Positions 8,896 through 16,720 of a stretch of 64,000 nucleotides of DNA are shown piece by piece. Numbering within the stretch: position 1 is the first letter of the stretch; every line of letters begins with the position of its first letter. The translations under genes and the position numbers were made by a program. The stretch is from Parvibaculum sedimenti (lineage in GTDB: Bacteria > Pseudomonadota > Alphaproteobacteria > Parvibaculales > Parvibaculaceae), in NCBI RefSeq assembly GCF_009184905.1, contig NZ_WESC01000007.1, positions 162,461-226,460 on the forward strand, in the 5' to 3' direction. The notes under the pieces were generated by a model. That model made no database searches. It saw only the letters and a list, made by a program, of their open reading frames with translations, and was not told the origin of the DNA.

Positions 8896-9771
8896 GTGGA
8901 ATTTCTGCACAATATGGAGTGGGTGCTGCCTTTGCGCAGCGATGCCGCTACGGCAATTGCCAATGGCTTCACCTGGCTCGGCTATACGACGTTCTTCCTG
9001 ATCGCCCTGCCGCTCGCCTACTGGTTCTGGGGCCGTGACCGCGCCATGCGCATGACTGTGCTGATCGCCATCACGGCGATCCTCAATGGCTGGCTCAAGG
9101 ACCTCTGGCAGGATCCACGGCCCAACCCGAAATACTGGCTCGATCAGCGCGTGTTAGGCTCTTACGGACGGCCCAGCGGCCATGCGCAGGTCGCCTTCGC
9201 CATGTGGTCGCTGATCGCATGGGAGATCCGCCAATACTGGGCCTACGCCGCCGCGGCGATCATCATCACTGGCGTTTGCTTCAGCCGTCTCTATCTCGGC
9301 GTCCATGATGTCGACGACGTGCTGACGGGCGTCGGGCTTGCCATCATCGGGCTCGCGATCTTTGCCTGGCTTCTTTCGCCAAAGCTGGAAGCAGCACACA
9401 ACTGGCCTATGCTCACGCATCTCGCGATCATCGTCGTCGCGGGCGCGGTTCTTTTCATCACATGGCCGAACGGCGAAAAGCCGGACAGCACAGTCGGCGT
9501 CCTGGCTCTTCTTTTCGGCTGGGTTCTTGGTGCGAATATGGATCGCAAGCTCGCGCCCGCCGAACCCGTGCTACCCGTCTGGTGGCTTTGCGTGCCCATG
9601 GGCCTCATTGGCCTTGTGATCCTGTTCGCGCTCCAGAGCGGCCTCAACCATGCAGCCCATGCGCTCGGCGCAGACGGCACGGTCGCGCGATACGCGATCA
9701 ACGCCGCCCTTGCCTTCTACATGACCGGCCTCGCGCCCCTCGCCTTCCGCAAGCTGGGGCTCGTGAGGTAG
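8896..9771 (+). CDS. PAP2 superfamily membrane phosphatase
   Basis: Integral membrane lipid-phosphate phosphatase-like protein of 291 residues. The three catalytic PAP2 signatures are in order: KDLWQDPRP (Lys68 to Arg74-Pro75), PSGH at 93-96, and SRLYLGVHDVDD at 130-141. Around six hydrophobic helices are visible, the first at residues 29-45 and several in the second half. The start is GTG at 8896, preceded by GGGGGGAAAG. The substrate may be undecaprenyl pyrophosphate, phosphatidic acid or sphingosine-like phosphates. Its stop is 2 bases from the convergent thioesterase stop. Confidence 0.85.
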   Translation: MEFLHNMEWVLPLRSDAATAIANGFTWLGYTTFFLIALPLAYWFWGRDRAMRMTVLIAITAILNGWLKDLWQDPRPNPKYWLDQRVLGSYGRPSGHAQVAFAMWSLIAWEIRQYWAYAAAAIIITGVCFSRLYLGVHDVDDVLTGVGLAIIGLAIFAWLLSPKLEAAHNWPMLTHLAIIVVAGAVLFITWPNGEKPDSTVGVLALLFGWVLGANMDRKLAPAEPVLPVWWLCVPMGLIGLVILFALQSGLNHAAHALGADGTVARYAINAALAFYMTGLAPLAFRKLGLVR

Positions 9772-9773
9772 CC

Positions 9774-10562
9774 TCAGCGCTTCTCGACCACGAGGCTCTG
9801 GACGGCGCGGCCGAAATAGCCGCGTTCATCCGCGAGCTTGCCCGCCGCAATACCGACGCCGCGCTCATCGATCCATGTTTCGGCATCGAGCGCGATCCAC
9901 TCGCCCACCGGCATGCGGGCAAAGTTGATCGACAGGTCGCCATTGAGGAAAGTCCATCCCCGATCGAGCACCGACGAAACGCCATTGCAGAAGTCGGACG
10001 TCAAGGCGGCGCGCATCAGCGGCGTGTTTGCCTCGCCCGCAACGATCGGACGGACGGAGCGAAACCAGCAGGCGGCGGGCCCACCGCCGCTCAAGAGACC
10101 GAAATTACCGATGGCATTTCGCACCTCGACGCCGGAGATGAAGCCGCTGCTGCGACGGACCACCTCCTCGATGGGTGCGGATTCCGCAGGAGACGGAAGG
10201 CTTGCCGCCGCCTCGGCCACGCCGTTGAGCTCCGGATAATCGGCCACGCGAATCTTCAGCGCGCTCGCCCGCACGCATTCCTTACCACCCGCGAAAAGGC
10301 TCACGCCACAAAGCTGGATCTTCTTTCCCTCGCGCACGACCTCGGACCTGATTTCCAGCGGCGCGATGGGAACGGGCCGCAACAGGTCGATGGTCATCCG
10401 CGCGACCTGCATCGGTGCCGCGGTCGGAATGTTCTCCACCACCCAGGCGACGAGCGCGGACGGCGCGCCGCCATGCTGCATGGACGGATCCCACGGTCCC
10501 GCCGCATGGGCGGTGCTGTGTGCGACATTGCCTTTGACTTCGAATACGGCGTCGACGCTCAT
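9774..10562 (-). CDS. Acyl-CoA thioesterase-like double hot-dog protein
   Basis: A 262-residue protein resembling the TesB-like/4HBT_3 thioesterase group, which cleaves acyl-CoA to free acid and CoA. Visible hallmarks are the N-terminal hot-dog with MQHGGAPSALVAWVVE and ARMTIDLLRPVP, and the second hot-dog ending in FLNGDLSINFARMPVGEWIALDAETWI. Its ATG overlaps the TGA of liuA by one base (TGATG), so it is translationally coupled to isovaleryl-CoA dehydrogenase. This points to acyl-CoA overflow or CoA recycling in branched-chain metabolism, which is inference. Confidence 0.75.
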   Translation of the reverse strand: MSVDAVFEVKGNVAHSTAHAAGPWDPSMQHGGAPSALVAWVVENIPTAAPMQVARMTIDLLRPVPIAPLEIRSEVVREGKKIQLCGVSLFAGGKECVRASALKIRVADYPELNGVAEAAASLPSPAESAPIEEVVRRSSGFISGVEVRNAIGNFGLLSGGGPAACWFRSVRPIVAGEANTPLMRAALTSDFCNGVSSVLDRGWTFLNGDLSINFARMPVGEWIALDAETWIDERGVGIAAGKLADERGYFGRAVQSLVVEKR

Positions 10563-11734
10563 CAGGCGGTCTCGTTGAAAAGTTCGCGACCGATCAGCAT
10601 ACGGCGGATTTCGCTCGTGCCCGCGCCGATCTCATAGAGCTTGGCGTCGCGCAGCAATCGGCCTGTCGGATAGTCGTTGATATAACCATTGCCGCCCAGC
10701 GTCTGAAGCGCTTCGAGCGCCATCCATGTCGCCTTCTCTGCCGCGTAAAGGATCGCGCCCGCCGCATCCTTGCGCGTCGTCTGTCCGCGATCGCAGGCCT
10801 TGGCCACCGCATAGACATAGGCGCGGCAGGCATTCATGGTCGAATACATGTCGGCGAGCTTGCCCTGCATCAGCTGGAACGTGCCGATCGGCTCGCCAAA
10901 CTGCTTGCGTTCATGCACATAGGGCACAACAACATCCATGCAGGCCTGCATGATGCCGAGCGGACCGCCAGAAAGCACGGCGCGCTCATAGTCAAGGCCG
11001 GACATCAGCACGCGCACGCCTTCGTTGAGCTTGCCGAGCACGTTCTCCTCGGGCACTTCGCAATCCTCGAAGACGAGTTCCGCCGTGTTCGAGCCGCGCA
11101 TGCCGAGCTTGTCGAGCTTCTGCGCCGGGGTGAAGCCCTTGAAGCCCTTCTCGATGATGAAGGGCGTGATGCCGCGCGGACCGCCCTGCGGATCGGTCTT
11201 GGCATAGACGATCAGCGTTTCGGCGTCCGGGCCGTTGGTGATCCACATCTTGTTGCCGTTGAGGACAAAGCGGTCGCCCTTCTTCTCGGCCTTGAGACGC
11301 ATGGAAACGACGTCCGAGCCCGCGCCCGGCTCCGACATGGCCAGCGCGCCGACATGCTCGCCTGAAATAAGCTTTGGCAGATATTTGTTCTTCTGCGCGA
11401 CCGTGCCCCAGCGGCGAAGCTGATTGACGCAGAGATTGGAATGGGCGCCGTAGGAAAGGCCGATGCTTGCCGAGCCGCGGCTGATCTCTTCCATCGCCAC
11501 GACATGTTCGAGATAGCCGAGCCCCGCCCCGCCGAATTCCTCTTCCACCGTGATGCCGAGAAGGCCGAAATTGCCGAGTTCGGGCCAGAGGTCGCGGGGG
11601 AACTGGTTGGTGCGGTCGATCTCCGCCGCGCGAGGCGTGATCTTGTCGGCCGTGAAGGCGCGCACCGTATCGCGGATCATGTCGGCGGTTTCGCCGAGAT
11701 CGAAGTCGAGGGACTGGAAATTCGCTGAAGACAT
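10562..11734 (-). CDS. liuA: Isovaleryl-CoA dehydrogenase
   Basis: FAD-dependent oxidation of isovaleryl-CoA to 3-methylcrotonyl-CoA, the substrate of LiuB/LiuD. The 390 residues are full length. Diagnostic for the isovaleryl class is the catalytic Glu250 in [16 protein letters not shown]; the place near the C-terminus where most acyl-CoA dehydrogenases carry their base reads [12 protein letters not shown] and lacks it. The flavin motifs [12 protein letters not shown] and [10 protein letters not shown] are also present. It is followed by the coupled thioesterase and preceded by the kelch gene (21-base gap). The separation from liuB/liuD by about 4 kb suggests an independent promoter. Confidence 0.93.
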   Translation of the reverse strand: MSSANFQSLDFDLGETADMIRDTVRAFTADKITPRAAEIDRTNQFPRDLWPELGNFGLLGITVEEEFGGAGLGYLEHVVAMEEISRGSASIGLSYGAHSNLCVNQLRRWGTVAQKNKYLPKLISGEHVGALAMSEPGAGSDVVSMRLKAEKKGDRFVLNGNKMWITNGPDAETLIVYAKTDPQGGPRGITPFIIEKGFKGFTPAQKLDKLGMRGSNTAELVFEDCEVPEENVLGKLNEGVRVLMSGLDYERAVLSGGPLGIMQACMDVVVPYVHERKQFGEPIGTFQLMQGKLADMYSTMNACRAYVYAVAKACDRGQTTRKDAAGAILYAAEKATWMALEALQTLGGNGYINDYPTGRLLRDAKLYEIGAGTSEIRRMLIGRELFNETA

Positions 11735-11755
11735 GTCGGCGGCTTTCTTGATGTT

Positions 11756-12733
11756 CTATTTGCCTGAAACGTAGATATCGACCGCGTCGGACTGCGTAAA
11801 GACCGTAAAGACGCCCGCCCCCGGACTTCCGCCAATGACGAAGAGCTTGCCGCCTGTCGCTGCCGCAACGGCGGCGTGGCGCGGCGTCGGCAGCGGCGCG
11901 GCTTTCACCCACGCTCCGCCTTCAAGCACAAAATGATCGGCAAAGGTCTTCGGCGGCGAAAGGCTCTGCCCGCCGGTCACATGAATCTTGCCGCCGAGAA
12001 CCGCCGCGACATGGCCTTCGCGCGGTGCGGGCAGCGGAGGCCCGACGCGCCAGGTGCCCGTATCGGTATCCAGAATATTAACGCGGGCCGAGGGCGCGCG
12101 CCCTTCGAGCCCGCCGATCACGTAGATGTCGTGGCCCAGCGCAACGATCGCGGCGTCGCTGCGCGGCGCCGGCAGGCTCGCCCTGGCGACGGACCAGGTA
12201 TCGGCGGCGGGATCGTAGACGAAGACCCGCGCCGCATCGTTCCCCTTGCCGCCCAGCGCATAGAGCTTGTCGCCTATCGCTACGAGCGCAAGGCCGACAC
12301 GCGGCGCGGGCATGGGCGCCACATTGCGCCAGCCACCCACGGCCCGATCGAAAACCCATGTGGCGGCGCTCTCTTCCAGCATCGGCGCGTCCCGCGTTCC
12401 GCCCGCTGCATAGCCGCCTGCCACATAGATTCGCCCGCCGCTCGCTGCCATGCCGAATTGCTCGAGCCCCACGGGCAGCGCCACATCCGCCCGCCAGATG
12501 TCGCCGATCGTGTCATAGACCTCGGTGAGCGCGCGCGGGCCCGAAGCGCTGCCGCCGCCGACTACATAGAGATCCTCGCCCAGCAGCGCGGCGCCTGCAT
12601 GCGCGCGCGCCGTCGTCATCGGCGCGCCTTCGTGCCAGCCATCGGCCCAGGCGGGCCCGGCGAGCCCCGCCAGCAGTGCGGCAACCACTGAGCGGCGGCG
12701 GAAAGCGGAGGGACAAAACGAAGACGAACGCAT
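11756..12733 (-). CDS. Exported kelch-repeat beta-propeller protein
   Basis: A 325-residue secreted protein made of kelch repeats. An N-terminal signal (SAFRRRSVVAALLAGLAG ending at AWADG) has a twin-arginine-like RRR cluster, so Sec or Tat export are both possible. About six repeats follow, each with the pattern of a Gly-Gly strand end (DLYVVGGGSA, RIYVAGGYAAGG, KLYALGGKGND, DIYVIGGLEGR, KIHVTGGQS, KLFVIGGSPG) and PxPR between blades, which predicts a six-bladed propeller. Ligand or enzyme activity is unknown. It lies 21 bases ahead of liuA in the same direction and may share its transcript. Confidence 0.82.
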   Translation of the reverse strand: MRSSSFCPSAFRRRSVVAALLAGLAGPAWADGWHEGAPMTTARAHAGAALLGEDLYVVGGGSASGPRALTEVYDTIGDIWRADVALPVGLEQFGMAASGGRIYVAGGYAAGGTRDAPMLEESAATWVFDRAVGGWRNVAPMPAPRVGLALVAIGDKLYALGGKGNDAARVFVYDPAADTWSVARASLPAPRSDAAIVALGHDIYVIGGLEGRAPSARVNILDTDTGTWRVGPPLPAPREGHVAAVLGGKIHVTGGQSLSPPKTFADHFVLEGGAWVKAAPLPTPRHAAVAAATGGKLFVIGGSPGAGVFTVFTQSDAVDIYVSGK

Positions 12734-12861
12734 GAAGGCCCCGGTAAAGCGCGACCGCCCCGGTCGGCGGACCCCGGACGGCGGCGAATGGGTTGCGAGT
12801 GTGCGTTATTTGCAGGCGGCTCGCCAGCGGGCTGCCGCGTTCCTCAGACGGCGAAGCGCCA

Positions 12862-12898
12862 AAGAAAAAGCCGGCCGCTTGAGGTGCGAGCCGACTTT
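12862..12898 (-). terminator. Intrinsic terminator after tRNA-Leu
   Basis: Read on the minus strand, a 9-base stem AAAGTCGGC/GCCGGCTTT with one G-T pair is followed by a T run (TTTTTC). It starts about 20 bases past the tRNA 3' end. Confidence 0.7.
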
Positions 12899-12918
12899 TC
12901 ATTTTCGTCCCAAGATCA

Positions 12919-13003
12919 TGGTGCGGTCGAGAAGACTCGAACTTCCACGGGTTGCCCCACAGCGACCTCAACGCTGCGCGTCTACCAATTCCGCCACGAC
13001 CGC
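12919..13003 (-). tRNA. tRNA-Leu (anticodon GAG)
   Basis: An 85-nt class II tRNA. The acceptor stem GCGGTCG pairs with CGACCGC, followed by discriminator A and an encoded CCA. The anticodon stem CAGCG/CGCTG encloses loop TTGAGGT, giving GAG. The long variable arm TGGGGCAACCCG and the TTCGAGT T-loop are present. It reads CTC/CTT Leu codons. It is flanked by a terminator at 12862-12898 and a possible promoter at 13023-13051. Protein-like readings across it are artefacts. Confidence 0.97.
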
Positions 13004-13022
13004 GCATGACTTGGGATGCGCC

Positions 13023-13051
13023 GATGTAACAAATCCCTTACCGGTACTCAA
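13023..13051 (-). promoter_or_regulatory. Possible promoter of tRNA-Leu
   Basis: On the minus strand TTGAGT (13046-13051) is followed after 17 bases by TACATC (13023-13028), about 20 bases before the tRNA 5' end. The -10 is weak. Confidence 0.35.
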
Positions 13052-13090
13052 GCTGCAAATTGACGAATTCGGTGAATAACCGAAAGCCGG

Positions 13091-13894
13091 TCAGATGCCG
13101 TCGCCACCCGTATTGAGGGGCAGATGGATGCCGCACTCGTCCTTGTCGCGACCGACCCAGCGCCCGTCCCGATAGCTGCCCCCTTCCGGAACGCGTTCCG
13201 TGCAGGGCATGCAGCCGATGGAGAGGTAACCATCCTTGACCAGCGGGTGCCGGGGCAGCCGGTTGGCGTCTGTGTAGCGCTCCAGCTCCTCCTGCCCCCA
13301 ATAGGCCAGCGGATTGAGCTTGAAGCGGGTTCCCGTGGCGCTGCCGGGCTCGCCCGTGCCGCGCACGGCCTCTTCCTCGATAGGGTCCATGCCGGTTCGC
13401 GCCGAGGTCTGGAAGCGCTTGCGGCCCGTGATCGAGGCCTCGAAGCCCTTGAGGGCGCGCTCGAGCGGCAAAACCTTGCGGACGAAGCAGCAGGCGTCGG
13501 GATCGGCATTCCAGAGCGTACCGTTCGGGTCTCTGGCCATCAGATCTGCCGGGTGAGGACCCGCGGCACGAATATCGGTCAGGCCAAGGCGTTCCTGCAG
13601 CCGGTCGCGATAGCGCAGTGTTTCACCGAAAAGCTTGCCCGTATTGAGAAAGATGACCGGCGTCGTCGGATCGATCTCGGCCACCATGTGCAAGAGCACG
13701 GCCGATTCGGCGCCGAAGGAGGAGACGACGGCGATCTTGCCCGCGAATTCGTGCCGGATCATGACTTCGAGCAGCGCCTGCCCGCTGAGACCCTGATAGC
13801 GCGCTCGCAGATCCGTCAGGCGCGGCGACGTAACGGTCGCCGCGTCCATGGCGGCGGCACGGTTCTCATGGCTCTTGAGCTGAATGACTGTCAT
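13091..13894 (-). CDS. cysH: Adenylyl-sulfate (APS) reductase, CysH family
   Basis: Reduces APS to sulfite in assimilatory sulfate reduction. The 4Fe-4S type is shown by the cysteine pair CC at residues 135-136 and the CMPC pair (Cys228, Cys231); the nucleophilic Cys254 lies in DECGIH. The phosphate-binding SSFGAES is at 58-64. Plant-type and alphaproteobacterial enzymes with these cysteines use APS rather than PAPS. The ATG at 13894 is preferred over a TTG three codons earlier: AGAAGG is well spaced from it, and it forms an ATGA overlap with cysG. The 267-residue length is slightly above the common 240-250. Confidence 0.93.
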   Translation of the reverse strand: MTVIQLKSHENRAAAMDAATVTSPRLTDLRARYQGLSGQALLEVMIRHEFAGKIAVVSSFGAESAVLLHMVAEIDPTTPVIFLNTGKLFGETLRYRDRLQERLGLTDIRAAGPHPADLMARDPNGTLWNADPDACCFVRKVLPLERALKGFEASITGRKRFQTSARTGMDPIEEEAVRGTGEPGSATGTRFKLNPLAYWGQEELERYTDANRLPRHPLVKDGYLSIGCMPCTERVPEGGSYRDGRWVGRDKDECGIHLPLNTGGDGI

Positions 13895-14451
13895 GGGAGC
13901 CAACCTTCTTCCTCGATATATGCCTCGCTACGCCGTCCGACTTCGGACAGATCGAGGCCCTCCGCGCGCCAGACTTCGCGGCGCTCCGCCAGTTCTTTGA
14001 GCCGCCCGGACCATTCCGGCCCGAACAGCCCCTCGAGATAGCGCCTGAGGCGCCGCGCGAGGCCGGGAGACTGCCCCCCGGTAGACACCGTCAAAAGCAG
14101 ATCGCCCCGCCTGACAGTCGAAGGAATGTGGAAGTCGCAAAGCGGTTTCCGGTCTTCCGTATTCACCAGCCGTCCCGCCTTTCGGGCAGCGGCGGCCAAG
14201 GCCTCGGACCCGGCCTCGTCGAGACCGGCAATCAGCACCAGCCCAGCGGCCTCCAGAGCCTCGCTGGAGGGCCTCGTGCCCTTCAACCGCGTACCGGCCC
14301 GCCTCGCCAAAGCCCCTTCCAGCGCCCCGGAATAGACCTCCACATTGGCGGCCCCGGCAGCATCCAGAAGCTCCAGCCGCTTCAGACCGGCCTCACCCTC
14401 CCCGACCAGCACGATCCGGAGCGCGCCGACATCGAGCACGATGGGAAGCAT
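13891..14451 (-). CDS. cysG: Precorrin-2 dehydrogenase / sirohydrochlorin ferrochelatase domain (siroheme synthase N-terminal part)
   Basis: A single-domain, Met8-like protein that oxidises precorrin-2 with NAD and may insert iron to make siroheme, the cofactor of sulfite reductase. At 186 residues it covers only the N-terminal CysG module: LPIVLDVGALRIVLVGEGEAG Rossmann start and the TVRRGDLLLTVSTGGQSPG motif with Arg-Arg/Leu-Arg-Arg-Tyr. The methyltransferase module of full CysG is absent. The start at 14451 has AGGAG eight bases upstream; a longer reading to 14544 enters the promoter. It is coupled to cysH by ATGA. Confidence 0.88.
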   Translation of the reverse strand: MLPIVLDVGALRIVLVGEGEAGLKRLELLDAAGAANVEVYSGALEGALARRAGTRLKGTRPSSEALEAAGLVLIAGLDEAGSEALAAAARKAGRLVNTEDRKPLCDFHIPSTVRRGDLLLTVSTGGQSPGLARRLRRYLEGLFGPEWSGRLKELAERREVWRAEGLDLSEVGRRSEAYIEEEGWLP

Positions 14452-14515
14452 GATGTCTCCTGACGGGAGCCAAGGGGTTGAACGCCCCATGAGGGTGCGC
14501 GGCCTAATTCCCGTA

Positions 14516-14544
14516 GAAATAGGACAAGCGCCCGAATAATTCAA
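14516..14544 (-). promoter_or_regulatory. Possible cysG-cysH promoter
   Basis: On the minus strand TTGAAT (14539-14544), a 17-base spacer and TATTTC (14516-14521). The bases just upstream (14545-14600) are unusually AT-rich for this window and may hold a regulator site. About 65 bases of leader precede the cysG ATG. Confidence 0.4.
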
Positions 14545-14602
14545 TATCCGGACGTACTATTATGTATTTCACGTCTTTTTTAAGTATTTATAGGAAGGCC
14601 GC

Positions 14603-14830
14603 TTAGTTCCGGATCGTCTCGGTAATCGAGATGGCGATGCGCTCGCCCTGCACGACGATTTCGCCGCGCGCGATGGGAATGTTGTTGGCAAGCAGCCAAA
14701 CCTCGTCGTCATGATGCGCGTCGAGTTCGATGACCGCACCGCGGCCCATTTTCAAAAGCTGATGGATCGGCAGGGCGGTTTTGCCCAGCACGACGGAAAT
14801 CTCGACAGAAACGTTATTGACGGAATTCAT
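14603..14830 (-). CDS. Orphan SpoA-domain (FliN-like) protein
   Basis: A 75-residue protein consisting of almost nothing but one surface-presentation-of-antigens (SpoA) domain. The pattern VSVEISVVLGKTALPIHQLL, then MGRGAVIELD, then IARGEIVVQGERIAISITE matches the C-terminal core of FliN/FliM flagellar switch proteins and YscQ. It lacks any N-terminal extension and has no flagellar neighbour. The ATG at 14830 with GGGGGCGGGA upstream is preferred over a TTG at 14842. It may be a motor or secretion-ring subunit encoded away from its operon, or a repurposed fold. Confidence 0.8.
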   Translation of the reverse strand: MNSVNNVSVEISVVLGKTALPIHQLLKMGRGAVIELDAHHDDEVWLLANNIPIARGEIVVQGERIAISITETIRN

Positions 14831-14888
14831 TCCCGCCCCCAATTGGCATCACGCGACCCGCATCAAAGTCGCATGCTAGAGTTACCCC

Positions 14889-15572
14889 ATGGTTAAGACA
14901 TCGAGCCTGGCGGAGCCGCTTGCCGCCCACACCGTCGAATGGCGCATCTCTGACGCGCCTGTGCCCTACGACGTCGCCGTCGCGGAGATGGAAGCACGCG
15001 CCGCTGCCATCGCGGAAGGCAAGGCGAACGAACTGGTCTGGCTGCTCGAACATCCTGCCCTCTACACGGCGGGCACCAGCGCGGATGAAAAAGATCTCCT
15101 CGCGCCGGATCGCTTCCCTGTGTTCAAGACCGGGCGCGGCGGGCAATACACTTATCACGGGCCCGGACAGCGCGTGGCCTATGTGATGCTCGATCTGAAG
15201 CGTCGCAAGCCCGACGTGCGCGCCTATGTCCACGACCTCGAACGCTGGCTGATCGCCACGCTGGCGCGTTTCAACGTGGTCGGCGAAGTGCGCGGGGATC
15301 GCGTCGGCGTCTGGGTGCGCCGTCCGGACAAGGGCATTGGCCGCGAAGACAAGATCGCCGCCATCGGCGTGCGCATCCGCAAATGGGTGACGTTTCACGG
15401 CATCAGTATCAACGTCGACCCGGCGCTGGAACATTTCTCCGGCATTGTGCCTTGCGGTATCTCGCAGCATGGCGTGACGAGCCTTGCCGACCTTGGCCAT
15501 GTGGTGAGCATGGAAGAGGTCGACATGGCACTGCGAGCGAGCTTCGAGGAAGTGTTCGGCGCCAGCCGCTAG
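14889..15572 (+). CDS. lipB: Octanoyl-[ACP]:protein N-octanoyltransferase
   Basis: Moves octanoyl from acyl carrier protein to lipoyl domains, the first step of lipoate assembly on 2-oxoacid dehydrogenases and the glycine cleavage system. The 227 residues include the signature [12 protein letters not shown] (83-94), the catalytic Lys155 in [12 protein letters not shown] and the acyl-accepting Cys189 in [10 protein letters not shown]. An N-terminal extension of about 15 residues is usual in alphaproteobacteria. It is divergent from the SpoA gene. The TAG stop shares CTAG with the convergent gene at 15569. Confidence 0.96.
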   Translation: MVKTSSLAEPLAAHTVEWRISDAPVPYDVAVAEMEARAAAIAEGKANELVWLLEHPALYTAGTSADEKDLLAPDRFPVFKTGRGGQYTYHGPGQRVAYVMLDLKRRKPDVRAYVHDLERWLIATLARFNVVGEVRGDRVGVWVRRPDKGIGREDKIAAIGVRIRKWVTFHGISINVDPALEHFSGIVPCGISQHGVTSLADLGHVVSMEEVDMALRASFEEVFGASR

Positions 15573-16594
15573 TCCAGCCGCACCGACAGCACCAGCGCGC
15601 CGACGCCGAAGGTGACGGCAGCGAGCCACACGAACCCTCCGAGCGCCGGAAGCGAAATCCCGATCCAGAGCAGAAGCGTCGCCGCGACGATGCCGCCGAT
15701 CACGCGCGCGGTTCTATCATAGGTCGTTCCGATGCGACCCGCGACAAGCTCGCCTATCGCCATGATGGCGATGACGAGGCCGATCACCATGCCGAGCGGC
15801 CAAAGCAGAATAACGATGAAGGCGAGCGGCAGGCCGATGATGGTAACGGCGGATATGACCGCCAGTATGGGCGTGCCGATCAGCCAGACGAGACCGACAA
15901 GAAACGCAAAGGCCGGTTGCGCCCCGGCCGCCTCGCTGAGACGCGCGGCGCCTGCAGGCGCGGCCAGCGCGACGATCCCCGCGAGAAGACCAAAGAAAAT
16001 GGCCCCCGGCCACGAAAGCCGGTAGCCGGGCGCCGGCCAGCGGTCGCTCCAGTTTCTCTCCGTATACGGCCTGTATGGCTCCGACCCATCATAATGCGGC
16101 TCGCGAGGCTTCGTCGCCTCGTCCCAAACCTTCGAGCGCATGGCGCCCTTGATTCTCGCTCCGGTATCGACTTCGGCAGGACCGGCGGAGAAGTAGTTCA
16201 CATTGCCCTCGACCCACGCATCGGGACCGAAGACCACATGAACGCCATAAAACGTGACGTCGCCCTTCACGTGGCCGTTGATGAGCGCGTCCTGCGCGCG
16301 GATGGAAAGATCGCCCTTGATGTCGCCTTCCGTCGCGACGCGGCGTCCGGCGATCCAGACATCGCCGCCCACCTTCACATCGCGCGTGATGGCAACGGTC
16401 TCGCCGGTAATGGTGAGCGCCCCCGCGACATTGCTATCGACCGTTACGTCCCGCCCGGCGAGATAGACCGTGTCGCCGCTGCCCCATTCAACGGAGGCAG
16501 GCGTCGCGCCCTTGGCGATGGCAGCGTCTGCAGGGACTGCAAACAGAAGCAGACCCGTCAGCGCCATGAATGCGGCTGGAAATCCGGTACGCAT
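15569..16594 (-). CDS. Bactofilin-like polymer-forming domain fused to a multi-pass membrane region
   Basis: A 341-residue protein starting at the ATG at 16594, which has AAGGAGGAGGG upstream. A signal peptide ([18 protein letters not shown]) leads into a short-repeat beta-helix at residues about 30-150, where [40 protein letters not shown] and [20 protein letters not shown] repeat the bactofilin/DUF583 spacing. A hinge rich in Tyr/Pro follows, then five or so membrane helices from residue about 195 to the end. This domain order places the beta-helix outside the cytoplasm, unlike true cytoskeletal bactofilins. Function unknown. Confidence 0.75.
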   Translation of the reverse strand: MRTGFPAAFMALTGLLLFAVPADAAIAKGATPASVEWGSGDTVYLAGRDVTVDSNVAGALTITGETVAITRDVKVGGDVWIAGRRVATEGDIKGDLSIRAQDALINGHVKGDVTFYGVHVVFGPDAWVEGNVNYFSAGPAEVDTGARIKGAMRSKVWDEATKPREPHYDGSEPYRPYTERNWSDRWPAPGYRLSWPGAIFFGLLAGIVALAAPAGAARLSEAAGAQPAFAFLVGLVWLIGTPILAVISAVTIIGLPLAFIVILLWPLGMVIGLVIAIMAIGELVAGRIGTTYDRTARVIGGIVAATLLLWIGISLPALGGFVWLAAVTFGVGALVLSVRLD

Positions 16595-16660
16595 GGAACC
16601 CTCCTCCTTGAGGTCAACCAAGGCTCGCGTCATTGCGCGGGGGTGTCAACCGCAAGCCCA

Positions 16661-16693
16661 TAAAAGCAAACACCCCGGCACAAGGCCGGGGTG
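16661..16693 (-). terminator. Intrinsic terminator after pccA
   Basis: On the minus strand a perfect 9-base stem CACCCCGGC/GCCGGGGTG with a 5-base loop is followed by TTTGCTTTTA, 28 bases beyond the pccA stop. Confidence 0.85.
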
Positions 16694-16720
16694 AAAGTGT
16701 TCGATTTATGCGCTCGCTTC

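Noticed and set aside
12513..13007. Open frame running through tRNA-Leu on the minus strand
   Set aside because: It is the well-known false protein (GRGGIGRRAALRSLWGNPW) that arises by translating a tRNA-Leu.
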